Of a DNA stretch of 64,000 nucleotides, positions 44,439 to 56,937 are shown one piece after another. Location: positions 1,240,001 through 1,304,000 of the forward strand of contig JAJTUP010000004.1 in the NCBI GenBank assembly GCA_021399435.1, given 5' to 3'. This stretch comes from Diaporthe sp. PMI_573 (taxonomy: Eukaryota; Ascomycota; Sordariomycetes; Diaporthales; Diaporthaceae). Made by a program: the position numbers and the translations under genes. How positions within the stretch are numbered: the first letter of the stretch is position 1; each line of letters begins with the position of its first letter. The notes beneath the pieces were generated by a model. The model saw only the letters and a list, made by a program, of their open reading frames with translations. It searched no databases and was not told the DNA's origin.

Positions 44439-47400
44439 ATGGCTCCTCATCCTGACAACCCAAGGCTGCCCATCTGGCACGTCGGCACCACGTCTCAGAC
44501 TTCTGGCTCCGCTACTCCTTCCGCTGCTGATCAGAATGCAAACCACGCGGTGAGTGACTACCTTACTATGGTCTCCAGTGCTCCTCTCTACTGGATTGCT
44601 TTGACTGTCGAGAGTAGCTAACAGTGAGTCTCGCAGCAACAAACATCGCTTGGTTCCATGCGAAGAACGACTAGGACTTCGTATCAGTCACCTACACATA
44701 GCTTACGACCGTCGCCACAACTTGGCCAAGCTTCCACCAATACTGACTCCGTAAGTTATCACATACTACACACATCTCCACAGCTGTATCCACTCGTCGT
44801 AGACCAGGATTGCTAACAGTATGTCGATTAGAAGACACACATCAATGAGTCCTCCGCAGCTCTTCGCAAGGTCACGGCCGACAAGCGCAAGGCCATCACT
44901 AAGGACTCGCCATCAAAGTCTATCAAGGTGCCCAGGCCCGGTAATGGCCGGCCTGCTGGGGCGCAGTCGCGAATCGGCGGCAATCACAACATCCCAAGGG
45001 ACACTTCCCCTGCCCCCTCGGGCGGAGGAGATCCTGAGGAGCCCTCCTCGGTGGCTCTTGACTCGGACACTCGGCCCGCAGAGAAGCCTCTTTGCAGCCT
45101 ACGGGAAATCATATATGCGATGATTTGCAAGGCTTCTCCACTTGGCTTGATCCTCTTCCTGGAGACCTGTCGTCAGCACTACATTAATGTCGGGACATTG
45201 TGTTCGGGAACGGATGCACCTGTCCATGTGATGCATCTCTTTTCGATGTTCAAGAATCTAGCCGGGAAGCCTGTCTTCGGGATCCGGAATATCTTTGGAT
45301 GTGAAATCGAGGAATGGAAGCAAAGCTTTCTGATGAGGAACAGCAGGCCCGGCCTGCTGTTCAAAGACGCCAGAGACTTTGCTCAAGGTGATGCGACGAG
45401 AGCGTAAGTCATTAGCCCAATGTTCCTGTATGTGCTCGCCGCTAATTGAAATGCAGTCGATTGGTCACTGGAGCAGAAGCCGACATACCGTGCGTGGACT
45501 TCTTCATCGCAGGCACTTCTTGCGTGGACTTCTCGACCTTGAGTTCCACCAAGATCCAACATTTTGCTGGACTCTCCCACGCATTGAAGGAGTGGAGCAA
45601 AATGAAGCAAAAGCATGGTGACAAGCTCTCCTTTCAACATCTCTCAGATGACGATTGGCGCTCAGCAATTGGTGCCATGAGCGAGGAAACCGAGAGGAAG
45701 CACACGTCCACGAAGACGTTCGCCGCCGGGATGAATTACGTCAAGTGGAAACAGCCCAAGATCGCCATCTTTGAGAACGTCGACAGCGCTCCCTGGCACA
45801 AACTTGTCGAGAGCGGCATTTTCCAGCTAATGGGCTATACGGCTACAGTGCTCAGGCTCGATACAAAACACTTTTACATGCCGCAGACGAGAGTTCGAAA
45901 GTACTTGATCGCTTTCAGCCACAGGGCCTTCACTATGGAGGGTGCACAGGCGCTGTGCAAAATGTTCGACACGATCTTGGTCTCTCTACAGCATACTCAT
46001 TCAAGCTCGGTGACCGACTTCACCCTTCCGCCCAACAGCCACGAGTTGCACAAAGCTCGGAACGAGATGGAGGTCGCCGCTCAGGGAGTGCGCGAACGGG
46101 AGTCAAACTGGGCTTTCTCTAAGGCCAGACACACGGCTTATCGAAGGAAATACAATATCCCAGACCTCCGTCCTTGGATGCAGTGGTTGGAGAACGCACA
46201 CGCGAACTCCCCGGTCAACATGTGGAGGCCCTGGGCCAACCGCATGCCGCTCCGCGTCCTGGACCTGTTGGAGTGCCTCAATCTCTATGCTCTGTATGGG
46301 AAAAGCATTCTTCTTGGACCTTACGACATGAAGTTCAAGGCTCAGATCATTGACTGTAGCCAGAACGTCGACAGGATTTCCCCCGACATCAAGTTCGGTC
46401 GGACTGGCTGCCTTACCCCTAATGCCATTCCTGTGCTCACCCTGGAGGCACGGCCGATTACCGGGACGGAATCATTAAGGCTTCAGGGTCTCCCGATCGA
46501 AAACTTTGACATGAGTGTGGAAACTCAGGCACAACTCCAAGATCTTGCGGGAAATGCAATGACGACCACAGTTGTCGGCGCCGTGATCCTTGCCGCACTC
46601 TCAGCTGTAGCTCGAGTAGCACAGGAGGAAGGTTTCGATTGGCTCCAAACCTTGTTTGACGAAGGTGATGTCAAGCCTGTGGGCAAGATTCTCAATTCCT
46701 TCCATGATGATGGGGCAAACATCGACCATGGGACGCAGATTCCCTTACATTTGAAGCTGTATGCGCACAGCATCCCTGTCGACCCTGCAGCATACCCTCA
46801 AAGCGCTGTCCGAGACATTTTGGCACTAGGAAGACGAGCTCGTCGGCGATGTCCATGCCGTCATATCCTCGCTTACAGCAGCGTGGAGTTATATGTCTGC
46901 ACAGTGTGTGGCGTAAGCCACTGCAAGAGCTGTAAGGGCAACCCACAGCACGCGCTCGTCAAGTCTCCAAGTTCGCTGGAGGATATCAAGTCCCTACCGT
47001 ACGCCCAAGCGGAGTACGAGTTCCGGAAATGTTTCCCCCAGATGCTATGGATGCGGTCTCCGACTGATAAATTGGTGCAAAAGCTGGACCGGGCACTTCT
47101 GGCATCGACATGTGACCGCTCTCAACGGGGTGACTTAGCTAAGGCCATCATCGACGGTCTTTGCGACAGCACCTATCAACTTCAATTCGTCGAGATCACC
47201 GATTCTGTTCGGCTGGAATACTTTGCAGGCTCGGCCTTTAATATCAGAGTGATCGTCGAGGAATCGGAGGTCATTTGGTACTTTCACCTCGGACAATATT
47301 CCTCTACAGCGCGGCTGCTTTCTGGTGTTCTACCGAAGGGCGGACCAATCGCTCGGGCAGTTCTAGGACGAGAAGAAGAGAATCAATTTCCGGGTGCGCA

Positions 47401-50400
47401 AGAATGGGAGTTCTGGACCCCACACAAGGTGTCTTTCCCCCTGGATTTCGAAGTTCAAGATCAGCAAGCGCTACGTCTGATCAATGTCGGTGACCTGGAG
47501 GGCGTGCCTCATCAAACGTGGCAATCGATAAAGGATTTGGAAGGAAGCCTCTGGAATTTCCACCCAGAGTGTGGATTCCCGGAGGACGCGCTCTGGGTTT
47601 TTGAGGAGGATGAACACAACCTTTTTATGTTCAAGAACGTCGACCCGATCGGCCCAGCTGGTGAGGATGCTTTCGTGATCTCACCAGTCAGCCGGGAGAT
47701 GGGTCGCACAGCACCCCGGGAATACCGTCCAGTGCTGCTGACGATACTGAAAGAATTCCAAATACACAGGAATTTCAAGGATGTCCTCATGGAAGACGGG
47801 CCCTTCCTCGTCGGAGTAGGACACAGAATATCGGTCGAGGGCCTCATTGACGGCTGGTGGGAACGTCTCAGTACGCATGGCATCAATGCCAAACCCTTTC
47901 CCAATATTGGGTATAAAGGCGTGAAAGGCCTTGCGAAGGCAGCCCCGACAAGCATCCGAGGACCTGGAGATCTGAGCCAGGCAGAGCGTTACGAGACCTC
48001 GTGTGACGAGTTCCAAAGCTTGCTCACGACATCGCTGCCCATTCTCGGAAATGAGAAAGAGGTCATGGAGACGAAGGAGACACTAGAGACTCTTGACCTT
48101 ACCCAGCCGTTGGACCTCGCAGAGCTGGCCAAATTGATTGGTCCTCTTTATTCCGCTGTGGAAATGGGTCTTGTCGGCACTGGCCACAGAGTCTCGGTCA
48201 TTCAAGAAAACGTGGAGCTGAGATCAGACTGTCCCTCGTGCGCTCCTCAAATCCCAGAGGCATTTTATATCAGGTCAGCAACAGACAAGGCAGGGATTTC
48301 CAGAGCCACTGGACCTGCAGTGGCTCGACACAGGGCGGTGGACCAGCAAAACTACGAACTAAACTTGCAGTCAAAGCCACCCCTCCTGCACGTCGACCAT
48401 AACGTCACGTCACCGCCATTCGACAACTTGCAATTGAAGAAAGACGGTTTCCACTACATTGATGTCCGTTTCGTTGCTCACGGACACGCGCTCCTTCACC
48501 AAGCCCGCGCCCACCTCCCACAGCACCCGTCGCAATACGAGGACACCACCGAGACTAGAGGTACTTTCGCCATGGAGGTCGCAGTGATTGAAAACCCCCG
48601 AGTCGTCCTTGAACTGCCCAAAATCTCGCCGCCTGAGCCAGTCGAACTGGAAGACGCGACGCTTCCCTCAGGCTTTCAGAATGGTTTGAAGCTATTCAAG
48701 GAGCAGTCGGACTCTCTGCAATGGATGCTGCAACGAGAGTCCATCGACGGCTTAGAGGCCTTTAGAGAGACCGAGACCGCAGAGGTCTATCAGGAGCAGC
48801 TCCATCTGCGCGTCTACGCCGATGCAAAGAGACCCGTTTTTCGCCGCGGTAGAGTCGTGGCGGACAACGTGGGATTTGGAAAGACCGCTGTTTGCCTCGG
48901 TCTCATTGACGTTCAGTACAGCACAGACCGAAAGGAATTCATGGAAATGCGAGAAAAGAACGAGCATCTCAAGGGCCTGATTCACCTCAAAGCAACCTTG
49001 ATCATTGTCCCGAATCAGCTAACCGAGCAATGGTCCAACGAGTCCAAGCGATTCCTGGGCCAGAAGCAGTACACGATTATCGTCATCCAAAGCTTTGCCC
49101 AATTGCAACAACGTGGAGTTTCTGGCTTGAAGAGCGCAGACATCATTATCTGCAGCAACAAGGTCTTCCAGGACAACAAGTACCATTCGCAGCTGTCCAG
49201 ATACTGCAGCACAAACGACCTCGACAAGATTCAGACACTGCAGAAAGTCTACCGCGCTTGGTACAAGGCAGCCCAGAGTGTTTTGAAACAAGTTCTAGGT
49301 GACGCTATCTCGATCTGCAAGCAAGGCAACAAGACTCTCTCTAGCCGGCAAACGGCCGACCTTCTGGACAAGCTAGATCAGATCAGAACCGACCGTCAAG
49401 AACTCGACGGCGGTGAACAACTGTGTTTCGTTCCAGACAACGAGAAAACCAAGCAGTCTCGCAGGAAGAAAGCCAACAGTTGGGATCCTCAGGTGCTGTT
49501 TGAGATGTTCAGCTACTCGCGCATCATCTGGGACGAGTTCCCTTATGAGAATATCCCAGTCACCGAGTTTGTGGCCAACTGCGCGACAACCTCAAAGTGG
49601 ATGCTTTCCGGTACCCCTCCCCTGAGCACACTCGGCGATGTTTGCAAGATCGCGTACCTTTTCAATGTGCATGTGGCAAGGCCTTTGCAGTTGGTCAAGG
49701 GACGACAGCCTCCAATCTGCGAGAACGAGCCGCTGGCACCACATTCCGACCTCGAGTCAACCACTCTGTTCCAGAGTCGTCACTCTCCGAAGGTGCTGAA
49801 GGTACGACATGAGCAGTCCGTAGCCTTTGTGCAGTTTTTCATGCGAAAGAACCACCGCGAAACAGATGTCGCCAAGGTCGAGACGCCGATTGTGTTGACC
49901 ATGTCGACGATTGCCTTCTTGTACTACGCGGAACTCCAAGATGAGCTTCGAAGTCGACAATATAACGCAAACAACGTCGGGACTGAATGTCGTCGGCGCT
50001 TGATGGGCCACCTTGACTGGAAAGGAAAGGAGAGCGGCCGCGACCGCTCCGTGGAGGCGCTCACGATTCGTGCCTCTGCCTCGCCCGACGACGTCCTCAG
50101 GCAATCTGACCTGGTTGGTCACACAGATCTCGAAGCTGCTCGGAAGCTCCTGTCCATTACAGAGGACGAAATCCAAGGCATTGAAAACCGCGGGCGAGAC
50201 CTGCTCGGCAAGGCCATCTTTCTGGCGTACAGGCTGACTTTCATCACCCTGTCAAACCCGAAAGATGAGCTCGACGGCCAGGATGAGCGCCAGCTAGACT
50301 ACTACCAAAACCTGGTAGACATTGTCGAATCAGTGCTGACGATGGATATGAAGGTCTTCCAAAGCTGGGAGGCTTTCGAATCTGCTATGCGCATGCTGAT

Positions 50401-52351
50401 CTGGGATGAGCCAATGCGAAAGGCATTAAATGATTTCAGATCGTGCCACGATGGGCCGGGCGAGCAGAAGTTTGTGGTAGTACTTCGCAAGGTATTCAAC
50501 TGCATGAGGCTCTGCTCACCGCCCACAACGGAGCCTGAGTTGCCAGATCAAGCTGAGCTCAGGAATACAAAGTCACGTTCGAATTTCGAGGCCAAGAAGA
50601 AGTTCTTCGAAATTTTCAGGAGCTGGATCCCCAAGACTGCATGTCACTCGAGAAGATGGTTCCTGCTTGACAAGGTCGCCAGCCTCGACGCAGCTGAAGA
50701 CGAGCTTCTGAGGCTGGAATGGATGGAAAAGGTGCTTTGGGAGAAACACTACGATGACAAGGAGCCAGGTCACGCACGCATGGTTGTACCCGCCCACGAG
50801 CTGGAGCAGCCAAAGAGCGCCCCTTTGCAACCCGTTCCGTTCGACCTCGAGCATTTGAAGTCCCTCGACAAATCTCGTCGCCAGAGGCTTTCCGAGGTGG
50901 AAACCGTGGACGCCGATGCTGCTGTCGCCATGATGGCAGGTCGCGACGACTTCAAGGATAGCAAGGCCTTCTGGGAGGAAGAATGCAACCGCCGTGGCCT
51001 GATCGCGAAGAGCACCGACAAGAAGGAAGTTCTAATGGCCCGTGTGGTAGCGGACACGTCCAAGAGCGCAACCGATAAAGACTACGTCTCCCCAGAGTCA
51101 TGCGGCGTCGCCCTCACCGACTTCCCACAGCAAGGGAAGAAGAGGATCAGAGGTGGACATATGGAGGTTATATTCGACGGCCTGATGCAGGCCATCGACG
51201 GCCTGACCAGCGTGTTCGAGCGCAGCGTTGTCATACACGCACGGCGCAACCTCCAGGCAGTCGTGGCTTGGATCCTTGGGGGTAATTGGAGGTGTAAGAA
51301 CTCCCCTGGGTGCGGCGATAACCCCGACGCGCACTACCTTTCGCTGCTTTGCGGTCACGTATACTGCGGCCAGCCAGACGACAGTCGGCCTTGCAACTTT
51401 GATAAGCTTTGCCAGCGCAGTGTGAAGAACGTGTGCATTCCGTTCTCAAAGATCACCAAGACCGAGCGTGTCATTACTGCGACCAGCCTCTTCGGAGCCA
51501 TCACTCAGGATCCCGAGCCATATTTGGACGCGGATCCGGCCTACGAGGGGTCCACAAAGGGGCCAAAGGCTCGCGCTGTCATCAATCTCATCAGCCGCAT
51601 CAGCAATGCAGACCAAGTCGTGGTGTTCGTCCAAAACACGACCATTGAGAATGAGATCTACCGCGAATTGGATGCAGCCCAGGTCAGGCACGTGACAGCT
51701 ACGATGCTGTCGAACAACGAGGCTGGAAGCCTTGAAGGTTTCAAGAATGGCAAACACAAGGTCTTGGTTCAGACGGTCAATTCAGAGCAGGCGGCAGGGA
51801 GCAACCTGCACAACGCCAACCACGTCATCTTTGTGTCCCCCCTCATCAGCCGAAGACAGGCCGACTGGGACGCGCAGATGAAGCAGGCACTGGGCCGTTG
51901 CGTGCGCTTCCGGCAGAGCAAGCGGGTGTACGTCTACCACATGCTGATGGACGAGACGACGGAGGTGGACACGCTGGAGTGGCGGATGAAGAGGGAGGTC
52001 ATCGTGAGGGACGGCCAGGCCGTGGGCCGCTTCAACAACTGCTCCACGAAGAACTTCCTGGCGAGGTACGAGGGTGACGAGTCGGCCGCCAGGATCCGGA
52101 TGGCACAAAACGAGGGACGGATCCATTCGATCCTGCCCCGAGATGACGTTCAGTACCTGATGGGCGACGACCTGCTCAGCCTGGCGGCCATCAAGGCCCT
52201 GCGGACCATCGACGAGTCGATTGCAGACAACAAGGTTCAGGACGAGGACGAAGTCAACCCCGAGGTCTACCTCGAAGAGCCTGAGGACGACAACGAGGAT
52301 GTCGAGATGACCGACGTGGAATACGAGGAGGAGGACATCTACGGCGCCTAG
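44439..52351 (+). CDS. DNMT5-type DNA methyltransferase fused to RING/SNF2 ATPase
   Basis: Four exons (44439-44549, 44637-44750, 44832-45403, 45457-52351) give 7692 nt, about 2563 residues; the last exon alone has 2298 codons. A basic, disordered N-terminus (1-150) leads into a C5-cytosine methyltransferase domain (about 185-650): motif I VGTLCSGTDAP (near 196), motif IV AGTSCVDFS with the candidate nucleophile Cys288, motif VI FENVDS (near 372), motif VIII PQTRVRKY (near 409) and motif X GNAMTTTVVGAV (near 631). A Cys-rich knuckle (CPCRH...CTVCG...CKSC, about 732-760) follows. The SNF2 N-lobe has DNVGFGKTAVCLGLI (near 1404), WDEFPYE in place of DEAH (near 1622) and LSGTPP. A RING-like Cys/His cluster (about 2213-2260) precedes the helicase C-lobe (2320-2450; QALGRCVRFRQ) and an acidic tail. 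This order matches DNMT5, an ATP-dependent maintenance methylase in Cryptococcus. Confidence 0.9.
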
Positions 52352-54468
52352 GTGGTCGGACCTTTGCACGGATGAAGGTGACAAGAGAGAAACACGAAAA
52401 GAAAAAAAAAATCTGAGGACCAAGGTCGGACTTGTGCTCGGATGGAGAGCACAGGAGAAGGAAGAAAAAAAGATTCTGAGAACCCAGTGTCTGGACATAA
52501 TGGGCCCATGGTTGGGCTGGGATACGAAGACGTCAGGCACACACAGGGGTCTCATTTGATGAGTCTGTGTCGATGATATGTAGGATAGTTCGCTGTAATC
52601 AACGGCCATGGAAAAGAAAATGCTGCTCGTCTGTGCTGTGAGATGTGGCTTGAGAGTGAGATCCTCCCCTGGGTACCATACCCGCGTGTCGCCCCCTTTT
52701 TTGCGCGACCCTCTTGCACCCCAGACTTTCGTGCCAGAGCTCTAGGAAATTCCGGATTGATCCGCGTTTATTACAGTCACCTGAGCAAATCCCCCTGAAA
52801 CCTAAACGTGATACACACACAGCCAAAATCCTACCTTGTTTGTGACCCAGCCAACGGACCGAGCCACAAAACTCCGTGATGGACGCTGCACGGCCAGCCT
52901 CAACAAGACACACATGCATGATATACCCTGGACATGAAGCAAGCAATGCGAACAACCCCCCTCGAGTGGTCCGCAGCTGCGGCCGGCCGAGAGACCCCCC
53001 AGCTTGCAGGTGTGCTGTGCCAGTCTCGGAAATACAGACATGTCTGGAAAAGAGTAGCCGTGGGATGGGCACATGGATGGTGCGCATAACATCAGGACAA
53101 AAGAGAGAGAGAGAGAGAGAGACTCACCGCCTCGTCGCCTCGTCGGCCGCATATGCTGTGCGCCGTCGGAGGCAGGTAGTATGCTGCGCCAGGTTTGTGC
53201 TACGGAAGAAGCGCGAGGGTTGGAGGGGGGCTTGACGGTCTGAACGGTGGAGGAGTTCGTGTATTTGCTTCTTTGTCGTTCGAGGGCTGGGATGGGTGCA
53301 AAGAGGTCGTGCCTTTCCTTCTTCTTCTTCTGTCTCGGTCGCCCCTTTGGAGGTGGTGCCTTGGCGGGATGCGGGGGAGACTGTGTGGGGTGGCCCGGGT
53401 GTGGTCGCTCATCCCTCCCTTGGGTCGTGTTGATTGGGACTTTGGGTAAAACAGCTGGAGTTGTTGGGAGTCTTGGTTCTTGAGTAACCCACATGTCTGC
53501 CTGTATGCTCAGTCCCCCCAGGGAATTTGTAGGTTCTGGGAATGGTGGTTGGAGGAGGTGGGTCACATGAGACAGAAGGAAGGCGATGGCTGCGGCGAGG
53601 TCGAATTGCTCGCACCCAAGCTGGATTGGAAGGAGTGCCCGCGAGCAGGGCCGACCCCTGGACTTTTGCTCTGGGGAAAGAAGTGGGCGAATGGGGGCCA
53701 AAAGGGACAAGCAAGCGTATGGCAGTCATCTACTGTCACCAAGCATCGCTCGCCAGAGCCCAAGCAGAGGTCAGCAGCTCAGGCTGGCGTAACGCGTCTC
53801 ATGCGAGCCGACCCAGCGTCACACAAAACAGCCAAAACAGAAAATGAACAATGAGCACGGCTGCTGCAGGCGGCGCCCCTTGTTATCGTTGCACAGGACG
53901 AAAAGTCGAGCCTGACCTGCAACCCCCCCCTGCCCCTCACCGCGGCAAGATGATGCTTCTTTCCATCTCTGAGCAGTCAATCAGGTGCCGGCATCATTCG
54001 AAACTGCCTCACACGCGCAACACGCCCACACACACGAACCGCGCAAGCTCATTCATTCATCCGTTGCCACCTCCCACCGAGTCTGAGACTTGACGTCGAG
54101 CTTGCGTCTGTCCGTAACGAATAGACTTGGTCTGCGGTGCCCGAGGAGATTCGAGGTTGGGGAAATTTCTGTGTCATTTGTTGGCGAGTCCGACGACAGA
54201 TTCAACGTCAACGAACCACGAGAACGACAAGCTCCCCTCTGCAAACCCCGACCTCCGCTGTCTTGGCTGCACCTGCTCGACCACCATTCCGCTGCCGCTG
54301 CTGTGGGTGAGCTGTCACTGTCAACGGGGATCTGCCGGCACAGCCGCCGACGATTTGACCCGGACACACGAAATCGACCCGCGCCTTTCAGCCGCGGTCA
54401 GCTCAGCTCAGCTCAGCTCAAGCTCCGCTCAGCCCAGCTCGTGCTCGCTCTCGATTGGGCCGGCCGCA
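52352..54468. other. 2.1-kb intergenic stretch
   Basis: A long reverse ORF (52802-53710) is low-complexity and Pro-rich and is rejected. Contains an AG dinucleotide repeat. The final 70 bp before the transcription factor has a run of GCTCA repeats (54400-54420). Confidence 0.5.
53102..53122. repeat. (AG)n microsatellite
   Basis: About ten AG dinucleotides in the intergenic region downstream of the DNMT5-like gene. Confidence 0.9.
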
Positions 54469-56937
54469 ATGAGCCTCTACAACATGCCGCCCGGGGCTCC
54501 ACAGCCCTCGTCCAGCCTGAGCAGCGAGTCTCCGTTGGCCCTGGCCCCCACCGTCGGCGACCTCTCCTCGGCGGACCTCTTCGGCTCGGGCACCACTAAT
54601 GGGAGTGGACACGGGAGTGCGCATGGGCATGGACATGGACCTGGACCCGGGCATGGGAGTGCCAGTGCGAATGGCAATGAGAATGGGAGTGTGAATGGCA
54701 CTGTGACCCCTTCCTCCACCCACGATCAGGGCTCCCAGTCTGGCCCCACTGCTGTGCCCGCCGCCTGTCTGGCATGTGTGAGCAGTCCTGTTCTCTTGAG
54801 CCTCTTTCTCTCCCTACTTGTCTACAGTGTCTAGTCCTTCTTCCCACCGGGACTCCACCCAGTCCCAGGCGGGCGAGGCTGCTCGCTTCCATCTTGTCGG
54901 GTCGGGTTCACAACACAGGGCTGACACGTACCCGTGCGGTATCTGCAATGACAGCGTAACAAACACCTCAAGTGCGATGGCCAGACTCCCTGCACCCGCT
55001 GTGTGGCATCACAGACCGAGTGCGTCTATGTCGCCTCCCGCCGGGGGTACAAGGGCCCGCGTCGAGGCACCGCCCACAACCCAAACAAGCGGCACGCATC
55101 CTCGTCCCCGGATGCCGCCGACGTCACATCCGCGGCCGGGCCCGACAGCTGCCCCATGCTGCTCGGGGCCGCCGCCCCCGCCATGACCAGCGCCGCCTTC
55201 ACCCCGTCCGCAGGCCTTGGCTCGGACCCGAACTCGCCCTTCCTCTCGGCCGCCGCTTCCATGAACCATCTACAGCTCTACAGGACCACACCCTTTGGCA
55301 CGCCCATCAGTGCCGTCCAGCACCACGCCCCCATCGTACCTGTCACCACCATTGCCGATAAGTGCCTCGACTCGTTCTACTACCACTACTATGCCTCGCA
55401 CCCCTTCATGCTTCCCAGGGAGTACTTCTTCCGGCACATCCGGGAAACGGGGCAGAAGCTGGAGCACCTGCAGGCGGCTATGCGATACGTTGGTTCACTG
55501 TTCATGGACGTCGGCCCCGCCCGCGCCTCGTACCTGGACGAGGCCTTGCGCCTGACCTATTCGCCGAGCACCCCCAAGGACGGCTTCCTCGTCCAGGCCC
55601 TGCTACTGCTAATCGTCGCTCTTGACGGCAGCTGCCAGCAGGACAAGGCGAGGGACCTCTTGACCGACTGCGAGAGGATCGCCGTCGAGCTGGGCATGAA
55701 CACGCGCCAGTTCGCCAACATCCACGGCCGCGGCAATCCCATGCTCGAAGAGAGCTGGAGGAGGACCTGGTGGGATCTCTACGTCATCGACGGCATGGTG
55801 GCAGGCGTGCACAGGGTCACCAACTTCCTCCTCTTCGACCTGGCCGCCGACGTGGCGCTCCCGTGCGAGGAGTCAGAGTATCTCTTGGGGGTAAGTCTTT
55901 ATGCACACGCGTACACATGTATACACGGCGGTCTCCGCCTTTGTTACAGCCCACGAGACAGCACACCGGACTGACAGACTAAGCAGACTATACCGCAGCC
56001 CATGCACATGGAAGACTTTGACGATCAGCTTTTCTCGGGCGAGGACCGCACGTTCTCATCTTTCGCATACCGCGTCGCCGCGATCCGAAATCTCGGACGC
56101 ATGATGCGTTGTGGGCCCATCATGTTCCCGGAGGACGAGAATCTTGCTAAGATGGAGGCTCACCTTACCAATTGGAGGCTGCATCTGCCGCCGGGGAAGA
56201 GGGACCCCGTAGATAAAAATTGTTTGCATGATGAGATGATGTTTCAGGGGCACTTTATTACGACAGCGTAAGTTCATTTCTGGCGCCACAACTGGTTTTA
56301 AAGTTCTCGTCCTCTTGGCTTTGAGAACAGAGACGGTCACATCAGAGCAGTCAAGCTAACTGCTCCTCCGCCCAGATGCACCATCATGCTGCACCAGCCA
56401 CACTCCCAGCTGGACTCGTCCCCGGCGCGCAGCGTCAACTCATGCGCGCCGTACCGGGCGGTGCCATCGGGTGAGTCGTACAACATTCATACGCGGCACA
56501 CGGTGACTGCGGCGGCGGACATCTCCAAGATGATCACGGCGCCGGTGGGGCTTACGAGCCACACGCACTTCTTCACGTGCGTCATCACTATGAGCGCCAT
56601 CGTGCAGCTGTCCAAGTGGGCGCTGTACTTCCTGAATGATGAGGACGACCTGCGGCAGCAGATCCGTCTCAGCATCGGGGCGCTGTCCAAGCTGTCGGCC
56701 GTGTGGAAGGCGGCCGACAGGGCAGCGGGCCAGGTGCGAGGGGTGGCGCGCGAGATCTACCGCGCCAAGAAGGCCCAGCAGATCAACCCAGCCTTCTGGG
56801 TCGCCTTCACGCAGGAGGAGATGATCCAGAGCCTCAATGCCGACGAGGCCATCATCAGCGAGATCGACTCCATGCTGTCACATGTCTCAGGCGCGCCCGT
56901 GTCTGTGGCGGGAGCGCCTGGAGCGCTGGAGCACTGA
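54469..56937 (+). CDS. Zn2Cys6 transcription factor with fungal-specific regulatory domain
   Basis: Four exons (54469-54777, 54955-55890, 55987-56267, 56376-56937) give 695 residues. Residues about 45-75 are a Gly/His/Ser-rich low-complexity run. The zinc cluster follows the exact C-x2-C-x6-C-x5-C-x2-C-x6-C pattern (Cys100, 103, 110, 116, 119, 126), with intron 1 placed immediately after the second cysteine. The linker SRRGYKGPRRG is typical of one subgroup of ascomycete regulators. The fungal-specific domain (about 210-460) includes LDSFYYHYYASHPFMLPREY, ALLLLIVALDGSCQQDKARD and ESWRRTWWDLYVIDGM. Expected to act in the nucleus as a pathway regulator; targets unknown. The ABCG gene 2.2 kb downstream is a possible target (inference). 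The frame is open upstream to 54127, but ATG 54469 gives the sensible start. Confidence 0.92.

Noticed and set aside
43516..44642. Forward 175-codon and reverse 190-codon ORFs around the 21-bp repeat
   Set aside because: Openness is caused partly by the repeat length being a multiple of three; the flanking translations show no protein-like features.
52599..53710. Reverse ORFs of 162 and 302 codons downstream of the DNMT5-like gene
   Set aside because: Pro/Ser/Arg-rich low-complexity translation without motifs; includes an AG microsatellite.
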